Shown: positions 46,905 through 57,350 of the stretch, one piece after another
Layout: each line of letters opens with the position of its first letter
Position numbering within the stretch: position 1 is the stretch's first letter
Assembly (NCBI GenBank): GCA_021292105.1
Contig: CM037871.1
Location: 14,828,460 to 14,892,459, forward strand
Origin: Anadara kagoshimensis
Lineage: Eukaryota; Mollusca; Bivalvia; Arcoida; Arcidae
DNA length: 64,000 nt
Direction of reading: 5' to 3'
The notes under the pieces: generated by a model
Databases searched by the model: none
What the model saw: the letters and a program-made list of their open reading frames with translations, nothing else
Told to the model about the DNA's origin: nothing
Made by a program: the position numbers and the translations under genes

Positions 46905-47110
46905 TTCAGGTATAGGTCTTGTAATCAAACACGAATAACCCATCTATGTTCAAATCACAAAGTAAAATAGGAAAATTTACAATGTGAACTTCTACTACGG
47001 ATGTGAGACCTGCATTTCCTTTAGAGAAGTGAGGACGGGTGATAAGGAAGCGTAAGGAATCCCTGCTTAATTTAATTAGTCTTAACCTACACGCGTGAAA
47101 CAAAGAAGTA
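46905..47110 (+). repeat. R200 repeat, forward copy
   Basis: CATCTATGTTCAAATCACAA, GTGAACTTCTACTACGG, AGAGAAGTGAGGACGGGTGA. Confidence 0.5.
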
Positions 47111-47568
47111 TGGCGCAATCAATTCTAAAAAATAAGAAAATGCAGTTCTGTAGACATATTGGAAATTGCAAACTGAATTAGATCTTAATCATAATAAATT
47201 AAACATAACGATTCCGGAAGTGAGATCTGGTAAACTGGATATAATTGAAAAACATATACGTATATAAGTATCCCGATTTTTGAATAAAAAGCACTGAAAG
47301 CTAAATTGAATTTGCACAGGTGTTTTGATTTACAAATTCACCCTGGCTTGTATTCTGAACAAAATTTTAGAATGAAAAATACTGCGTTTGACCGAATGCA
47401 TATACTCTAACGGTATGTATATGCATACAATTTGTGAATATTCATAATCTTATAATTAAGTGGCTAAAGGGTAACTAAGAGTGACTTATAAAGCAATACA
47501 CCTCGCTACAAAGCGTTAACATAAACTATAAATTCAATTCAAATGTTAAACATATTAAAATTGCGTAA

Positions 47569-47574
47569 TTTATT
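47569..47574 (-). terminator. Poly(A) signal AATAAA
   Basis: AATAAA on the minus strand is 231 nt past the TAG stop and is the first canonical hexamer I find downstream of it. The implied 3' UTR is about 250 nt of AT-rich sequence with no repeats. Confidence 0.5.
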
Positions 47575-47804
47575 TGTAATCAACATATTACCTAAGGTAA
47601 ATAATGAACATAAAATATACATGTAAGCATGATAATTAACAAATGATGATTCTTCATTAACATAACTAAATGTTTTTGTCTTTAAGTAAAATGTTAAAAT
47701 GTATAAAATGAACACTAGCACTGTCTTAATATTGCAAGTTACGTTTGTCAATTAAAAATGCTACACATGTACATTACTACGTGTATTGAAATTGTAAGTT
47801 CTCC

Positions 47805-49292
47805 CTATCCTTCTACGCTCACCATCGTAGAGTTTGACTGATGTGCAAGATTTGGCACTTGTGAACATGTGCTTAATAATCGGTCTAAATACGTGTTCGA
47901 ATTCACATGAATCTCCTTATCATCATCAGAAGTCAATGGCTCCTCGGTAATTATTCCGTTGTCCATACTTTCCCTTTTTCCCAACACTGTGTCATTTTTA
48001 GATGAAGTACCTATCTGGTAACGAGAACTGTTGGGTTCCGAATGTCTTTTCAAATTGAGTTTAATCCCTCTGATGTTTTGCATATCGTCAATATCAATAA
48101 CTGTCAACACAGCAGCGCTCATAGTCGCTATCATTCTACCATCTGGACCTTTTTCGAGTTTTGAAACCGTGTCCTTTTTAGACATAGAAAATGGATTCGG
48201 CGATTTTAAAAGTTCTTTCATTGCTTCCGAATAACAAAAACACTGACAAGCACCCGGTCCCTTTTTTTCTTCCACTTTTTTCAAGTTTATCGAAAGAGAG
48301 TTTTTCCTTACCGAACCAGCATTTGACATCCTCCTAGTTGAATTTATCGGTGAATTGCGTAGAGGCAAGAGTTTGTTATTATTTGGTCGGGAATCCGGAA
48401 GATCCCCAACCGATTTCCTCATCACCTTTCTAATTTCCTTGGGCCTCTTTTCTTTAAAAACAAATCTATTTGAATTTAGTTTTGGTTCCTCGGTTTTCCT
48501 GTATGAATATTCAACTGATTCTTCCATTATGTCAGGAAATGGTGAAATTCGAACCGAAGTCCTGGTGTGGGAATCACTCTCTACACTTGATTTATCTGAA
48601 TCAAAGTCATCTCCAAAAAATTTCTGACTTGCAAAACCACTATCAGCTGAATTACGATTCGAATTCAACTTCCGGAAACTCTCTGGGCTCGGAGGTGAGA
48701 TAATTCCTGTTTTCCTCCGTCGCCTTTCCTCCGATTTCTTACTAGGATCACTAATGCTCACCGAATGGCGCGGTCTAATGATTGGATTTACATCCAGTAA
48801 ATGTCCTTCTGTGCCATGATAAGTCATTTTTCTGTTATTTGACCGCAGAGTAAGCGGTGACAATTTTCTGTATGACTCCTTGGTTTCAGCAGAGTTTCTC
48901 ATTGAATGAATGTCCTCTTCTAAACTTTTCAATTTTTCAGAAGAAACACTTCGGCTAATATCGCGGCTATCACCAACAGACCAGTATTTTGTAAGTTGAA
49001 GACTCGGCAAGACCGGCAAAGAATTTCGCTGTCTGTTTATTTCTTTCATTTTTTCACTGTAGGCGAGCATGGATTGCTCCATTTCGCGTTTACTTTTATC
49101 TAAATTCCTCATCTCTTTTTTATGCGCACCTTCAATAACAGTCATGTCATTCCTGTATTGTTTATCAAAATTATTTTTCCTTGCTAAAGATTTGGGACTT
49201 GTTTCACTATGTAAACCAGCTACACTCGCATACGAGGTATACTCTGACCAAACTGAAGGCCGACTGATCCTAAATACCGCCTTATTCGGCAT
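47805..49292 (-). CDS. Uncharacterised 495-aa basic, Ser-rich, largely disordered protein (single coding exon)
   Basis: This is the only long open frame in the window not made of repeats. ATG is at 49292-49290, with an in-frame TGA just upstream (TGA TTG ATA GAT ATG); the stop is TAG at 47805-47807. I take the ATG rather than the TTG three codons earlier. Seen: a charged helical stretch at about residues 40-90, rich in Lys/Glu/Arg/Met and plausibly coiled coil; a shorter one at 118-144; a basic cluster RRRRK at 190-194 that could be a nuclear signal; many Arg-x-x-Ser sites (for example RPRHS, RRMSN, LKRHSEP) that would suit basophilic kinases or 14-3-3 proteins; three Cys at 349, 351 and 353; and a more hydrophobic, probably ordered block at about 387-404. 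No membrane segment, signal peptide or known catalytic motif is visible. I do not recognise the family and assign no function. An upstream 5' exon is proposed separately. Confidence is high that it codes, low on its role. Confidence 0.85.
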   Translation of the reverse strand: MPNKAVFRISRPSVWSEYTSYASVAGLHSETSPKSLARKNNFDKQYRNDMTVIEGAHKKEMRNLDKSKREMEQSMLAYSEKMKEINRQRNSLPVLPSLQLTKYWSVGDSRDISRSVSSEKLKSLEEDIHSMRNSAETKESYRKLSPLTLRSNNRKMTYHGTEGHLLDVNPIIRPRHSVSISDPSKKSEERRRRKTGIISPPSPESFRKLNSNRNSADSGFASQKFFGDDFDSDKSSVESDSHTRTSVRISPFPDIMEESVEYSYRKTEEPKLNSNRFVFKEKRPKEIRKVMRKSVGDLPDSRPNNNKLLPLRNSPINSTRRMSNAGSVRKNSLSINLKKVEEKKGPGACQCFCYSEAMKELLKSPNPFSMSKKDTVSKLEKGPDGRMIATMSAAVLTVIDIDDMQNIRGIKLNLKRHSEPNSSRYQIGTSSKNDTVLGKRESMDNGIITEEPLTSDDDKEIHVNSNTYLDRLLSTCSQVPNLAHQSNSTMVSVEG

Positions 49293-49358
49293 ATCTATCA
49301 ATCAAAAATTCTTGACCCTGCCCCTCAAATGTTGTCTTAAGACTTTGCTTGAATAGCT
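49293..49358 (-). other. 5' UTR part of exon 2, with splice acceptor at 49359-49360
   Basis: On the minus strand the sequence just before this segment is TTTGATTTTATTTGTAG, a T-rich tract ending in AG, which is a good 3' splice site. The exon would begin AGCTATTC at 49358 and run 66 nt to the ATG. The acceptor pairs naturally with the strong donor at 54568. No transcript evidence is available here. Confidence 0.55.
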
Positions 49359-49421
49359 CTACAAATAAAATCAAATATTGATCAATGAAGTCAATACACG
49401 ACTGTTTATACATTGATATAT

Positions 49422-49643
49422 AGTACAGGCGTGTCGAAAGTTTAACACTAACTCGCGAATTAGTTCCGAATCAGCAAATGATCATCCCGACCCCGTGTTA
49501 CCAATACATGTATCGTGACAGCTTTCTGACAGCTGTTGTCAATCTCTTGGCAGTTACTAGTTATCGATATCTCAGCCACTCGGTAGCTAAGCCTGGACTC
49601 CTTTTTGTCAGTTCGGTGTTAAACTTTCGACAAGTCTGTACTG
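49422..49643. mobile_element. MITE-A copy 17 (in the gene's intron)
   Basis: Left end AGTACAGGCGTGTCGAAAG; right end CTTTCGACAAGTCTGTACTG. TA flanks both termini (ATATAG ... TGTAC). It lies only 64 bp upstream of the exon 2 acceptor. Confidence 0.85.
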
Positions 49644-50140
49644 TACATTTAAAGAACGACCTATTTCTACCCATATTTTAATTCCTTTACGATATCAATG
49701 CGTATCAGCTGTGAAATTATCTGATAACCTCTTACGACAAGCGTTGTTGTTGTCGCAATATTAATGATATTCAATATAATAAAACTCATCATTTATCAGC
49801 GCTTAACTTCTAAACAAATATTTTAATCTTAAAATCGACCGATAGAGGGCAGGGGTTACTAAACTGGGTATTCAAATTTACAGGAAAGTAAAGCCGCCTC
49901 TACATTTAATGTCAATAAGGTTTTAGTTTCGCACGTGAAAGTATTGAATTTATGTTACATAACACGTGAATGATATTCTCTTTTTTTATTAAAAATTCTT
50001 TTGATGACCGATTTTTAAATCAAATCTCCTTAAAATGACAAAGTGTGGTGTTTATTTTCATTTTTCCCGCCAAGTTTCTTTCCTCTTGGGAGTGTAAGAC
50101 AAATTCAGGGCAGGAAAACCTCTAAGGTTTCTTAGAAATG

Positions 50141-50478
50141 AGTTAAGTAATGGTGTTACACCTCCCAGTCAAAAATTTTCACTTATATCGCGACGTCGCC
50201 AGGTTCATGTTTACGCGAAGGTGCTGAAATTTTGGCTGTGCATTGCGCTAATGGCAATATACAGCAGGGTTCTTTATCGTGTCATGCTTACCGTGACATG
50301 GGATCTCGTTAATTTTAAGATCTCATCCGAAAGAGCAGTTACTTTTATTTCGCCGAGTGTTTGGAGAAAGAACAGTCACTATCCACTTTCAAGTTTTGGG
50401 TCACACCCGGCCGGTGATCGAACCCACAACCTCCCATTTACGGAGCAAGCGCTTGACCAACTGAACAACCGCAGTGGT
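50141..50478 (-). repeat. SINE-1 copy, reverse orientation (in intron)
   Basis: Full length: AGTTAAGTAATGGTGTTACA, CACTTATATCGCGACGTCGC, GCATTGCGCTAATGGC, ATACAGCAGGGTTCTTTATC, then GACCAACTGAACAACCGC of the head. The B box reads GATCGAACCC in reverse. Confidence 0.85.
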
Positions 50479-50971
50479 AAAGGAATCAATTAAAATGTTA
50501 GGGATTCTGAACGCAAAGGACGATACCCAAAACGCCGAGCTATCCGCCTACAGGATTCAAAAATTTAAATGTATGTTGAATACATATTGATAGTGAAAAA
50601 ACCTAAAGCTACCATCATTATGTAAAAGTTTATATGGTAAAAATCTCAGTAAAACATTGCATTATATGTTTAACTCATGTAATCCTTTAGGTTTGTCTCC
50701 ATAGAAGTCAATACAAACATGGAACAAGTCAGTGAAAATCAACACGTTTTTTAATAAATGCATATAGAGCGCATGCCTCTCCATTAAAGATATTTTGAAT
50801 ATAAAAACTATATTATTTTACTGTTCGATATGCAAAGTATGGTTAATGGAGAGATATGCGCTGATACTGAATTTTGTAAAAATCAATGTTTTGAGAGTTA
50901 CCCCAATATAACCTCTTAATATACCATACTATACTCGTACTTGACATTAATAAACCTTATTGTCAACCATT

Positions 50972-51045
50972 ACCTGCGTGGTGTAGTGGGTATACGTAGG
51001 TACCAGTAAGGCTTACGTTGTTGGTTCGAATCCCAAAGTTATAAT
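50972..51045 (+). repeat. tRNA-like fragment with A and B boxes
   Basis: CGTGGTGTAGTGGGTATACG resembles an A box and GGTTCGAATCCC is a perfect B box 3'. The T stem is mispaired and the acceptor ends do not pair, so it is a tRNA pseudogene or the head of a third SINE, not a working tRNA. Confidence 0.5.
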
Positions 51046-52343
51046 TTTATTTTTCAACTTATTTCATTTTAATAAAATGAATATTTTACGGCTTTATTTC
51101 TTTTTTTTATCTTTCTTTGTGTTAGAATTTAAATGCAATATTATTTTTATGCCACAAATAACATAACAGAAAGAAAAACATGCACGCATATTTGTTTTAT
51201 ACATACAATATATATAACGACATTACAATTCATATTAAGGCCACTTGCATTTTGTCATTTCCCGTGTGTTTCGTGTATGTTGAACACGTACTAGTAAATC
51301 TTTTCTAAGTGCATTCGTCGCACGAATAAAGGCCATAGACGAAAAGTCGGGGTAGGTTTCATATGTGATGAATGTCACTAGCTGGACAAGAATGAATACC
51401 ATGAACCTGCGGTTTGTCGAATAAGAATATTTTATAGTTAAAGTAGACAAATTGATTTCGATTATACAAATGGCCTTCCTGATGATGACTATTATACATT
51501 GACTGGACGTAGCATATTGTAACAAAGGTTATATCAGTAAAGTCCACAGCACTAAGGCTAAAATCTTTGCGTTAGGACTGCTCTTGACAAAGCTTAAAAC
51601 TGGTCTTTATCATGAACTCTTAGCAACACCATTTTGTCTGAAAAATGCTTCACAGGTGTCAAACATGCTCTCGGGTGGCTCTAACAACTTGAGTTTCTTG
51701 AATGCCTTCTATCACTGATTTCATCAAAATAAAAGTATGATGGCCTAAATCAAAGTATTCTTCTATGAAATCACACTGACATGCCGTCAATAGACACAAC
51801 GTATACGCATTATGACGCAAAACAAAACAAGTCATTGTGACACCTGAGTTTTTGTTTTTGTGCTAGCAAAGAAATGACAATGACAGTAGCGCTACACTTT
51901 GGTACAGAATAACAAATATTTAAATTATATAGACGGCTAACTACCCAGTAAAGTCAGCTTCCACACACGTCATTATAAAAGAAAGGAAAAATGTTACTCA
52001 TATGCAACGTATATATTTACACAGAGATTTATTTGTACTTGGCCTCGAAGTAGTGACGGGTATAGAGGCCTGAAAAGGGTGTAACCTAGTTTCTTGCGTA
52101 TATATTCCTATAGGCGGATAGCTCGGCGTTTTGGGAATCATTCTTTATTAAATGGACATTAATCCTGTAGGGTAAGCTTCGAGTTACCCAGCCTAGGTTT
52201 ATATTATTATATTCCGTCGGGAAAAATATTTCAATAATTGCACCTAAATGGAACAGAACAATCTTGACAATGTAAATCAAATAGCTTACCATCTCTGGTT
52301 TGATTGGAGGTGTTCGTTTAGTCAGACAATAATCAGTAGTGTA

Positions 52344-52559
52344 CAGTACAGGCCTGTCGAAAGTTTAACACTAGGTTTGCGAATAAGTACCGAAACTGCA
52401 TCCCATCCACGTTTCCTATATATCTCGGCAGCTTTTCAGCAGCTGTTGCCTATTTCTCGCCACCTTTTCGGTCAGTAGCTAACCATATCTTGTCCACTAG
52501 ACAACCGCTCTTCGACATTTTTCGTTATCGCAGCGTTAAACTTTCGACAGGTCTGTACT
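52344..52559. mobile_element. MITE-A copy 18
   Basis: Left end AGTACAGGCCTGTCGAAAG; right end GTTAAACTTTCGACAGGTC then TGTACTA. Good standard copy, 216 bp. Confidence 0.85.
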
Positions 52560-52566
52560 ATATAAA

Positions 52567-52632
52567 TTAGAACTGTCATATACCATTTTTTGAATTTAAT
52601 AATAAAATACATTCAAAAAATGGTATATGACA
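52567..52632. repeat. 65-bp near-perfect hairpin (TGTCATATACCATT family)
   Basis: TGTCATATACCATTTTTTGA pairs with TCAAAAAATGGTATATGACA around a short AT loop. It begins only 8 bp after MITE-A copy 18. Confidence 0.85.
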
Positions 52633-53201
52633 CAACGAATGACAGTAAACCGTTTTATAAAAGAACCATCCAAGGTACATAAGAAATATGGACATCTTAT
52701 AGACAGGTGACCTTTGCATCGAGGTTTGTATGTTGAATTATGAAGCAATGGAAGCCTAAGATACTGGTTTTAAAGGAAACATTTACATGTCGAGTTTCTT
52801 CATATTGAAAATTAAGCATACAGATCGCGAAACAATGGTCTTAATGGACATGTGGTCAATATGTACATACGTTCTTTTTGGCTGAAATATGAAGCAATGG
52901 GACCTTAAAACGCTAGTCTTAAATAGCAGATGATCCTTATAAAAAGGCGGTCGCTATAACATGAATTACCGTGGTCAAATACAAAATGAAATGAAAACCA
53001 ATTAGTATTGTAGTAACTTATTGAATGAAAATGAATATAAAAGTCGCAGCCAAATAGCCTGTACTAGCAGTGTATCGGAACCACCAAGTAAACGCCATGG
53101 TATAAGAAAACAATTTTAAGACAGGCACTGGTTTTAAAATTACAACTAGCAACGACCAACCCAAAAACAAGATGACATATGACAAAGTTGATAATATATA
53201 C

Positions 53202-53414
53202 AGTGCAGACCTGTCGAAAATTCAACACTAGACTGACGAATTTGTGCCCAATCCACAGCCCATCTAAGCCGCTCGTACGATAAAATTTTATATCTCATAT
53301 CTCTCGCCAGTATTTCTTCAGCCAATACCGTTTCTAATCTCGGTCACTTGGCAACTGAGCTTCGGATCCTTTTTTGTTTGCTCGGTGTAAAACTTTCGAC
53401 AGGCCTGTTCTGTA
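53202..53414. mobile_element. MITE-A copy 19
   Basis: Left end AGTGCAGACCTGTCGAAAAT; right end AAACTTTCGACAGGCCTGTT. Confidence 0.8.
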
Positions 53415-53487
53415 TTTTTAGTTCACTGTTTGGTAAAATAAGACTTATTTTAAGTCTTAAAATGCGCGTTTGTTCTATGAGTTGAGA

Positions 53488-53798
53488 GTTGAGTTATGGT
53501 ATTTGACGTCTAAATCAAAAATATTTCACTTATATCAAGACGTCACCAACTATAGGCGAAGGTGCAGGAATTTTGTCTGCATTTTACAGCAGGGTTCCTT
53601 ATCGTGTCAAGCCTACCGTGACACGGGTCTCGTTTATTTAAAGTCCCCATACGAAGGAATCGTGACTTTCAATTCGTAATGCCGAGTGCTTGGCGAAAGA
53701 ATAATCACTTTTGACTGACTCGGTCGGGATTCGAACCCATGACCTCCCACATACGGAACAAGCACTCTGCCAATTGCAACTGAGCTACCACCGTGGTT
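53488..53798 (-). repeat. SINE-1 copy, reverse orientation (in intron)
   Basis: GTTGAGTTATGGTATTTGAC, CACTTATATCAAGACGTCAC, GCCGAGTGCTTGGCGAAAG, GGTCGGGATTCGAACCC (B box in reverse) and TGAGCTACCACCGTGG. A short forward 3' fragment of the same family follows at 53858-53930, so the two face each other. Confidence 0.85.
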
Positions 53799-53857
53799 CT
53801 TATATAGACGTTCTTTTTGGCTGAAATACAATGTCAAAGGTAAAACTTCCTGCAAGA

Positions 53858-53930
53858 CCACCTATAGCTAGTGACGTCTCGATATAAGTGAAATATTTTG
53901 ACAGGGATGTTAACCTGATTCATTCAATTA
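53858..53930 (+). repeat. SINE-1 3' fragment
   Basis: CACCTATAGCTAGTGACGTC, TCGATATAAGTGAAATATT, GGGATGTTAACCTGATT. Confidence 0.7.
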
Positions 53931-54040
53931 ATCAATCCTCAATTGCAATTGTACGCGAACAAATGCAATCTATCAAAATTTGTAAGAAAACTTTCATTTA
54001 TAATCATTATGTTAGTTATAATATAAACATCAACTTGAAA

Positions 54041-54092
54041 ATAAATAAATAAAAAAATAAATAAATAAATAAATAAATAAATAAAAATAAAA
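54041..54092. repeat. (AAAT)n microsatellite
   Basis: Imperfect AAAT/AAATA tract of about 50 bp. Between here and the first exon I see no further feature. Confidence 0.9.
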
Positions 54093-54568
54093 ACAGCTCA
54101 CTCTGACTTAAGTAAAATACTATTTTGGTTCGGACGTAAACCCATTTATTCCATACAGTAAATCAAATCCTTAACCCAGCATTCGGCAAACGAAGGAGTG
54201 GGGGAAAGTACTGAAAAATGCATGCCAGGCGATAAAAGAAGTAACATCATATAGATAAAATATCGTATGATGTTAAAGAATCGGAATGACTTCCATTTGT
54301 GACCTCTACTAAAACCTTTCAAATAATAAATCAGACCATTTAAAACATTTTGTAAAAAAAATCTTATTGACTTTTTTCTTAAAAATAGAATTGAATCAGT
54401 GTGATGTCATATCATTTTTTTTAAATAATTTCTTTCAAAATTTTAAAATTTAAACAATTATATTTTGACAGATGAACAAAAATAAATCTTAACAAAATAA
54501 TAGATCTGTGCTTAAAAAATATTAAAATATTGTTAATCATATAATGAAAATAAAAATAAAAAACTTAC

Positions 54569-54673
54569 CGAAAATTGTCGATTCCTCAGTGCTCCTGTGT
54601 TCAGGGAAGGCAAAGTTTGAAGTTTTACCAAGTCCAGTACACGTGGTTCTATAACAGCAGACAAAAGGAAAAT
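54569..54673 (-). other. Predicted non-coding first exon of the 495-aa protein gene
   Basis: The minus strand shows a TATA box, then a TCATTTT initiator-like start near 54673, about 105 nt with no ATG, and a near-perfect donor TCG|GTAAGTTT with the last exon base at 54569. The base composition is richer in G and C than the flanks. It contains a palindromic E-box CACGTG at 54640-54645, downstream of the proposed start. Lack of an ATG fits a 5' UTR exon joined to the acceptor at 49359. The link between the two exons is inferred from strand, splice-site quality and the absence of a competing gene. Confidence 0.5.
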
Positions 54674-54696
54674 GATGGATATGAAGAAATTCAAAC

Positions 54697-54704
54697 TATA
54701 TATA
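54697..54704 (-). promoter_or_regulatory. TATA box of the minus-strand gene
   Basis: TATATATA lies about 31 nt upstream of an initiator-like TCATTTT, the usual metazoan TATA-to-start spacing. The local sequence CTATATATAG is palindromic, so direction is set only by the downstream donor. In an AT-rich window a chance match is possible. Confidence 0.4.
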
Positions 54705-55534
54705 GTACATTGGCAGCTATAAATACAGTCATTATAACATCATAACCTTTATTTTTGTTCCCAGTAAACAACATTTAATTTATGGTCCATGTTAGGTTTA
54801 AATTCTCATAAATTTTCACTTTTAAAGATGGTGTGAACTGATCGCGATACTTTATAATTGTCTGGCAACGTATCACGTGAAAATTGACCACCCTTGTCCA
54901 AAAAAAAACTTTTTAAAAAATAATAAGTAAGGTCATGTTTATTACAAAAACATGTTTTTCTAGTTCTTTATTTTTTATGTAATGTATTTTGCCTTGATAA
55001 TTTATCCAGATTAAGATAATGGTTTTAACTACGGTATGTAAGAAGTCTCCGAAAAGGTCGACTTTAAATTGTCGACGAGATTGAATCATCAAGCACTTGT
55101 TTTTTGACCCCGACATTGTCCTTTTCTATTAATTAGGGCCAATGTTCTTTAAATTGTAAAAATTTAAGATCTAGACACATACCCACGCACGTGTATACAT
55201 ATTGTAATAAAACTTAACACTTCTTTATGATCGGTATCTTTTAGGACCAAATATCAAACTCTTATCTCAATCATTTAAAGGTATGGGATTGTGAATCTAT
55301 TTTTGTGATTCTTTTTTTTTTAATTTTCGATATCAACATTAACGTGTAAATACACCTAGAATTAAATACATGCAGAAAAAAATCAAAAAAAAGAAAAGGC
55401 CTAACGAATACATCATACCCTAACCATATATTAAAGCAATTGCTTCCTATAATAATTGAAATTGCGATCGCTCGAACTTCGATCCTGTTGCTCAGTCATC
55501 TGTCATCCCCTATCAAACTTCAGTAACCCGAATA

Positions 55535-55675
55535 TGCATATATAATATTATATATATATATAATATATATATATATATATAATTATATATATAATATATA
55601 TATATAATATATAATTAAACAAATGATAAGTTTTCACTAGAATTAAAAAAAATGTATATAATATATATATATATA
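55535..55675. repeat. (AT)n tracts broken by AATTA, strongly self-complementary
   Basis: Three AT blocks at about 55538-55578, 55583-55612 and 55656-55674. The region from 54.7 to 56.7 kb is otherwise AT-rich and featureless to me. Confidence 0.9.
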
Positions 55676-56804
55676 TTCAGAAACGAACAAGTGTATTTTC
55701 TAAAACGAAACTACCCCAAATTAAAACGTTTTCAAGTTGCTTTAATTTATTAAATTTTCAAATTAAAATAAATAAATAAATAATAAAAAATAAATTCTGA
55801 TTGAAGAAAAGGGACTTATAACTTATAGTTTTAAAAAAAAATCATTTATAACATATTTGAATAATATTACCTCTTTTCTCGAAATATCGTAAAAATATGT
55901 CGGCAGTTACGAAATGATAAGTATTTTACTGTCGGTGACAAGATCTTAACTCATATATATATACACTGCCAATTCGCATCATCATTTATTTATAAATTTT
56001 TCGATCGTGCGATCGGAAGTGGGTACTATCGGAAGTGTTTTTTTAATGTTTATAGTAACTGAACACATTACTTCAATAATTAAATAACTAAAGGTTATTT
56101 AAATTGTTAGATTCCTTTATTTCAAGTATGTGTCGGAACTTTTCTAGTTTTAAATCTATGACGTCAATACACGATTAGGAACGATCGCCACAATAAGACA
56201 GACACACCTTTTTAAGAGATTCATAAGACTTGGAAGGATTAACAAATAAAGAAACACATACATTTGTACATAGTTGACTTTTAACAGATTCACCTTAACT
56301 TGTTGAAACCTTTGTTAAATTTGAGTCATTTTAAGTTAATTAAACTAATTACGTACTTGCGGTTAATTAAACTCGGGGCTCACTAATTGGAAACTTGTCC
56401 TATCTGTTTACAAGTTACATGTATAAATACATATTATCGCTTTCCTTTTACTGATTTATTGTCAAATAATGTGAAAATTGTGTTGGTTGTACTTGAAGTT
56501 TAGTTTTATTGAACTTTCGTTAGTGTTTGTGTGTGAAATGTATACATGTACCAAAACCTTTGTTCCGCCGAGGTCTTTGAGGACAAATATCAACTTTTGT
56601 TTGAGATATTATCAACTCATTTGAAAAATAAAATGGCAAAATTTCGACTTTTGTCCGAAACATTGTCAACTCGTTTCAATAAAACCGTAATAATCAGCTT
56701 ACGAATTATTTAAATTCTGAACATACCCCAAAAAATAAATTATACTCCCTCATGCAAATTTTCATATCCAAATTTGGCTCATTATTTTAAGTCCTTTGCT
56801 CCAA

Positions 56805-56848
56805 GCACTGCTGATGAGAAATTGTATTCCGAAACGGCCGTCTAGTGC
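56805..56848 (+). ncRNA. Type I hammerhead ribozyme motif, copy 1
   Basis: Stem I GCACTG/TAGTGC (six pairs counting a G-U); core CTGATGA at 56811-56817; stem II GAAATTGTATTCC with one A-C mismatch and loop TGT; GAAA at 56831-56834; a two-pair stem III (AC/GT) closed by GGCC; cleavage triplet GTC at 56840-56842. All strictly conserved core bases are present. A 72-bp insertion follows stem I, but the motif itself is complete. Confidence 0.75.
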
Positions 56849-56919
56849 ATGTATCGTATACAACTTTTTGTATTTAATCATAAAATGCATTTACAAAAAG
56901 TTGAATATTGTCTCATATA
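56848..56919. mobile_element. 72-bp hairpin element with 8-bp target duplication
   Basis: CAACTTTTTGTATTTAATCA pairs with the later GCATTTACAAAAAGTTG. GTCTAGTG stands at 56840-56847 and again at 56920-56927, an 8-bp target duplication that includes the ribozyme cleavage triplet. Confidence 0.7.
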
Positions 56920-57211
56920 GTCTAGTGTAATAAAATTAAAACTGGTATAATATGAAATTTAAACCAGTGAGCCTGTAACTCTGCTGGTGGCTGGTGCCCC
57001 AAAGACATAAAAACACCGAAGGCAATAACTGTGTATTATTGTCAGAAATATACAATTTCTAAATTTGCTACTAGTTACAAATTTAAAAATCCTAAAAAAC
57101 TAAGGTACACTAACTCATGCAAATTATTTCCCTTGCTTAATTTATTAAAATATGTTTTGGTCCTTTGGGTATCATTTCAACATTTCATTTTGTTTCATAA
57201 TTTTGGTCCAA

Positions 57212-57255
57212 GCACTGCTGATGAAGAATTGTATTCCGAAACGACCGTCTAGTGC
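57212..57255 (+). ncRNA. Type I hammerhead ribozyme motif, copy 2
   Basis: Stem I GCACTG/TAGTGC; core CTGATGA at 57218-57224; stem II AGAATTGTATTCC (four pairs, loop TGT, mismatch only at the core-side pair); GAAA at 57238-57241; stem III AC/GT with loop GACC; cleavage triplet GTC at 57247-57249. Copies 1 and 2 each carry a different single defect relative to a fully paired stem II. Confidence 0.75.
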
Positions 57256-57263
57256 TGTAAAAT

Positions 57264-57350
57264 TAAAACTGGTATAATACATTTGTATCTGATACCACTT
57301 TTTGAATCACGTTATTTTATAATTTAAAAGTGGTATATATATGACACATG
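57264..57350. repeat. Hairpin of the TATACCATTTTT family, diverged
   Basis: CTGATACCACTTTTTGAATC pairs with AATTTAAAAGTGGTATATAT. It abuts the 3' flank of hammerhead copy 2. Confidence 0.6.

Larger units (their letters stand above)
49359..54568 (-). other. Predicted 5.2 kb intron filled with mobile elements
   Basis: It is bounded on the minus strand by GTAAGTTT at 54568 and TTATTTGTAG at 49359. It holds three MITE-A copies (49422-49643, 52344-52559, 53202-53414), two SINE-1 copies in the same orientation as the gene (50141-50478, 53488-53798), a tRNA-like fragment and a 65-bp hairpin. Outside these I see no second open frame, so the intron is probably non-coding. Confidence 0.5.
56720..57285 (+). 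mobile_element. Hammerhead-ribozyme repeat: two motifs in direct orientation (retrozyme-like)
   Basis: Two hammerhead motifs lie 407 bp apart in the same orientation, each preceded by related leader text (CTCATGCAAATT ... TTGGTCCAAGCACTGC) and followed by AATTAAAACTGGTATAATA. Removing a 72-bp hairpin with its 8-bp duplication leaves a unit of about 327 bp. Two or more hammerheads flanking a unit of a few hundred bases with no coding capacity is the layout of retrozymes and related metazoan ribozyme repeats. No long frame is present. Confidence 0.65.

Noticed and set aside
49293-49301. Starting the 495-aa protein three codons earlier
   Set aside because: The codon there is TTG, directly after an in-frame TGA; the first ATG is at 49292-49290.
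50972-51045. Functional tRNA gene
   Set aside because: A and B boxes are present but the T stem is mispaired and the acceptor stem does not form.
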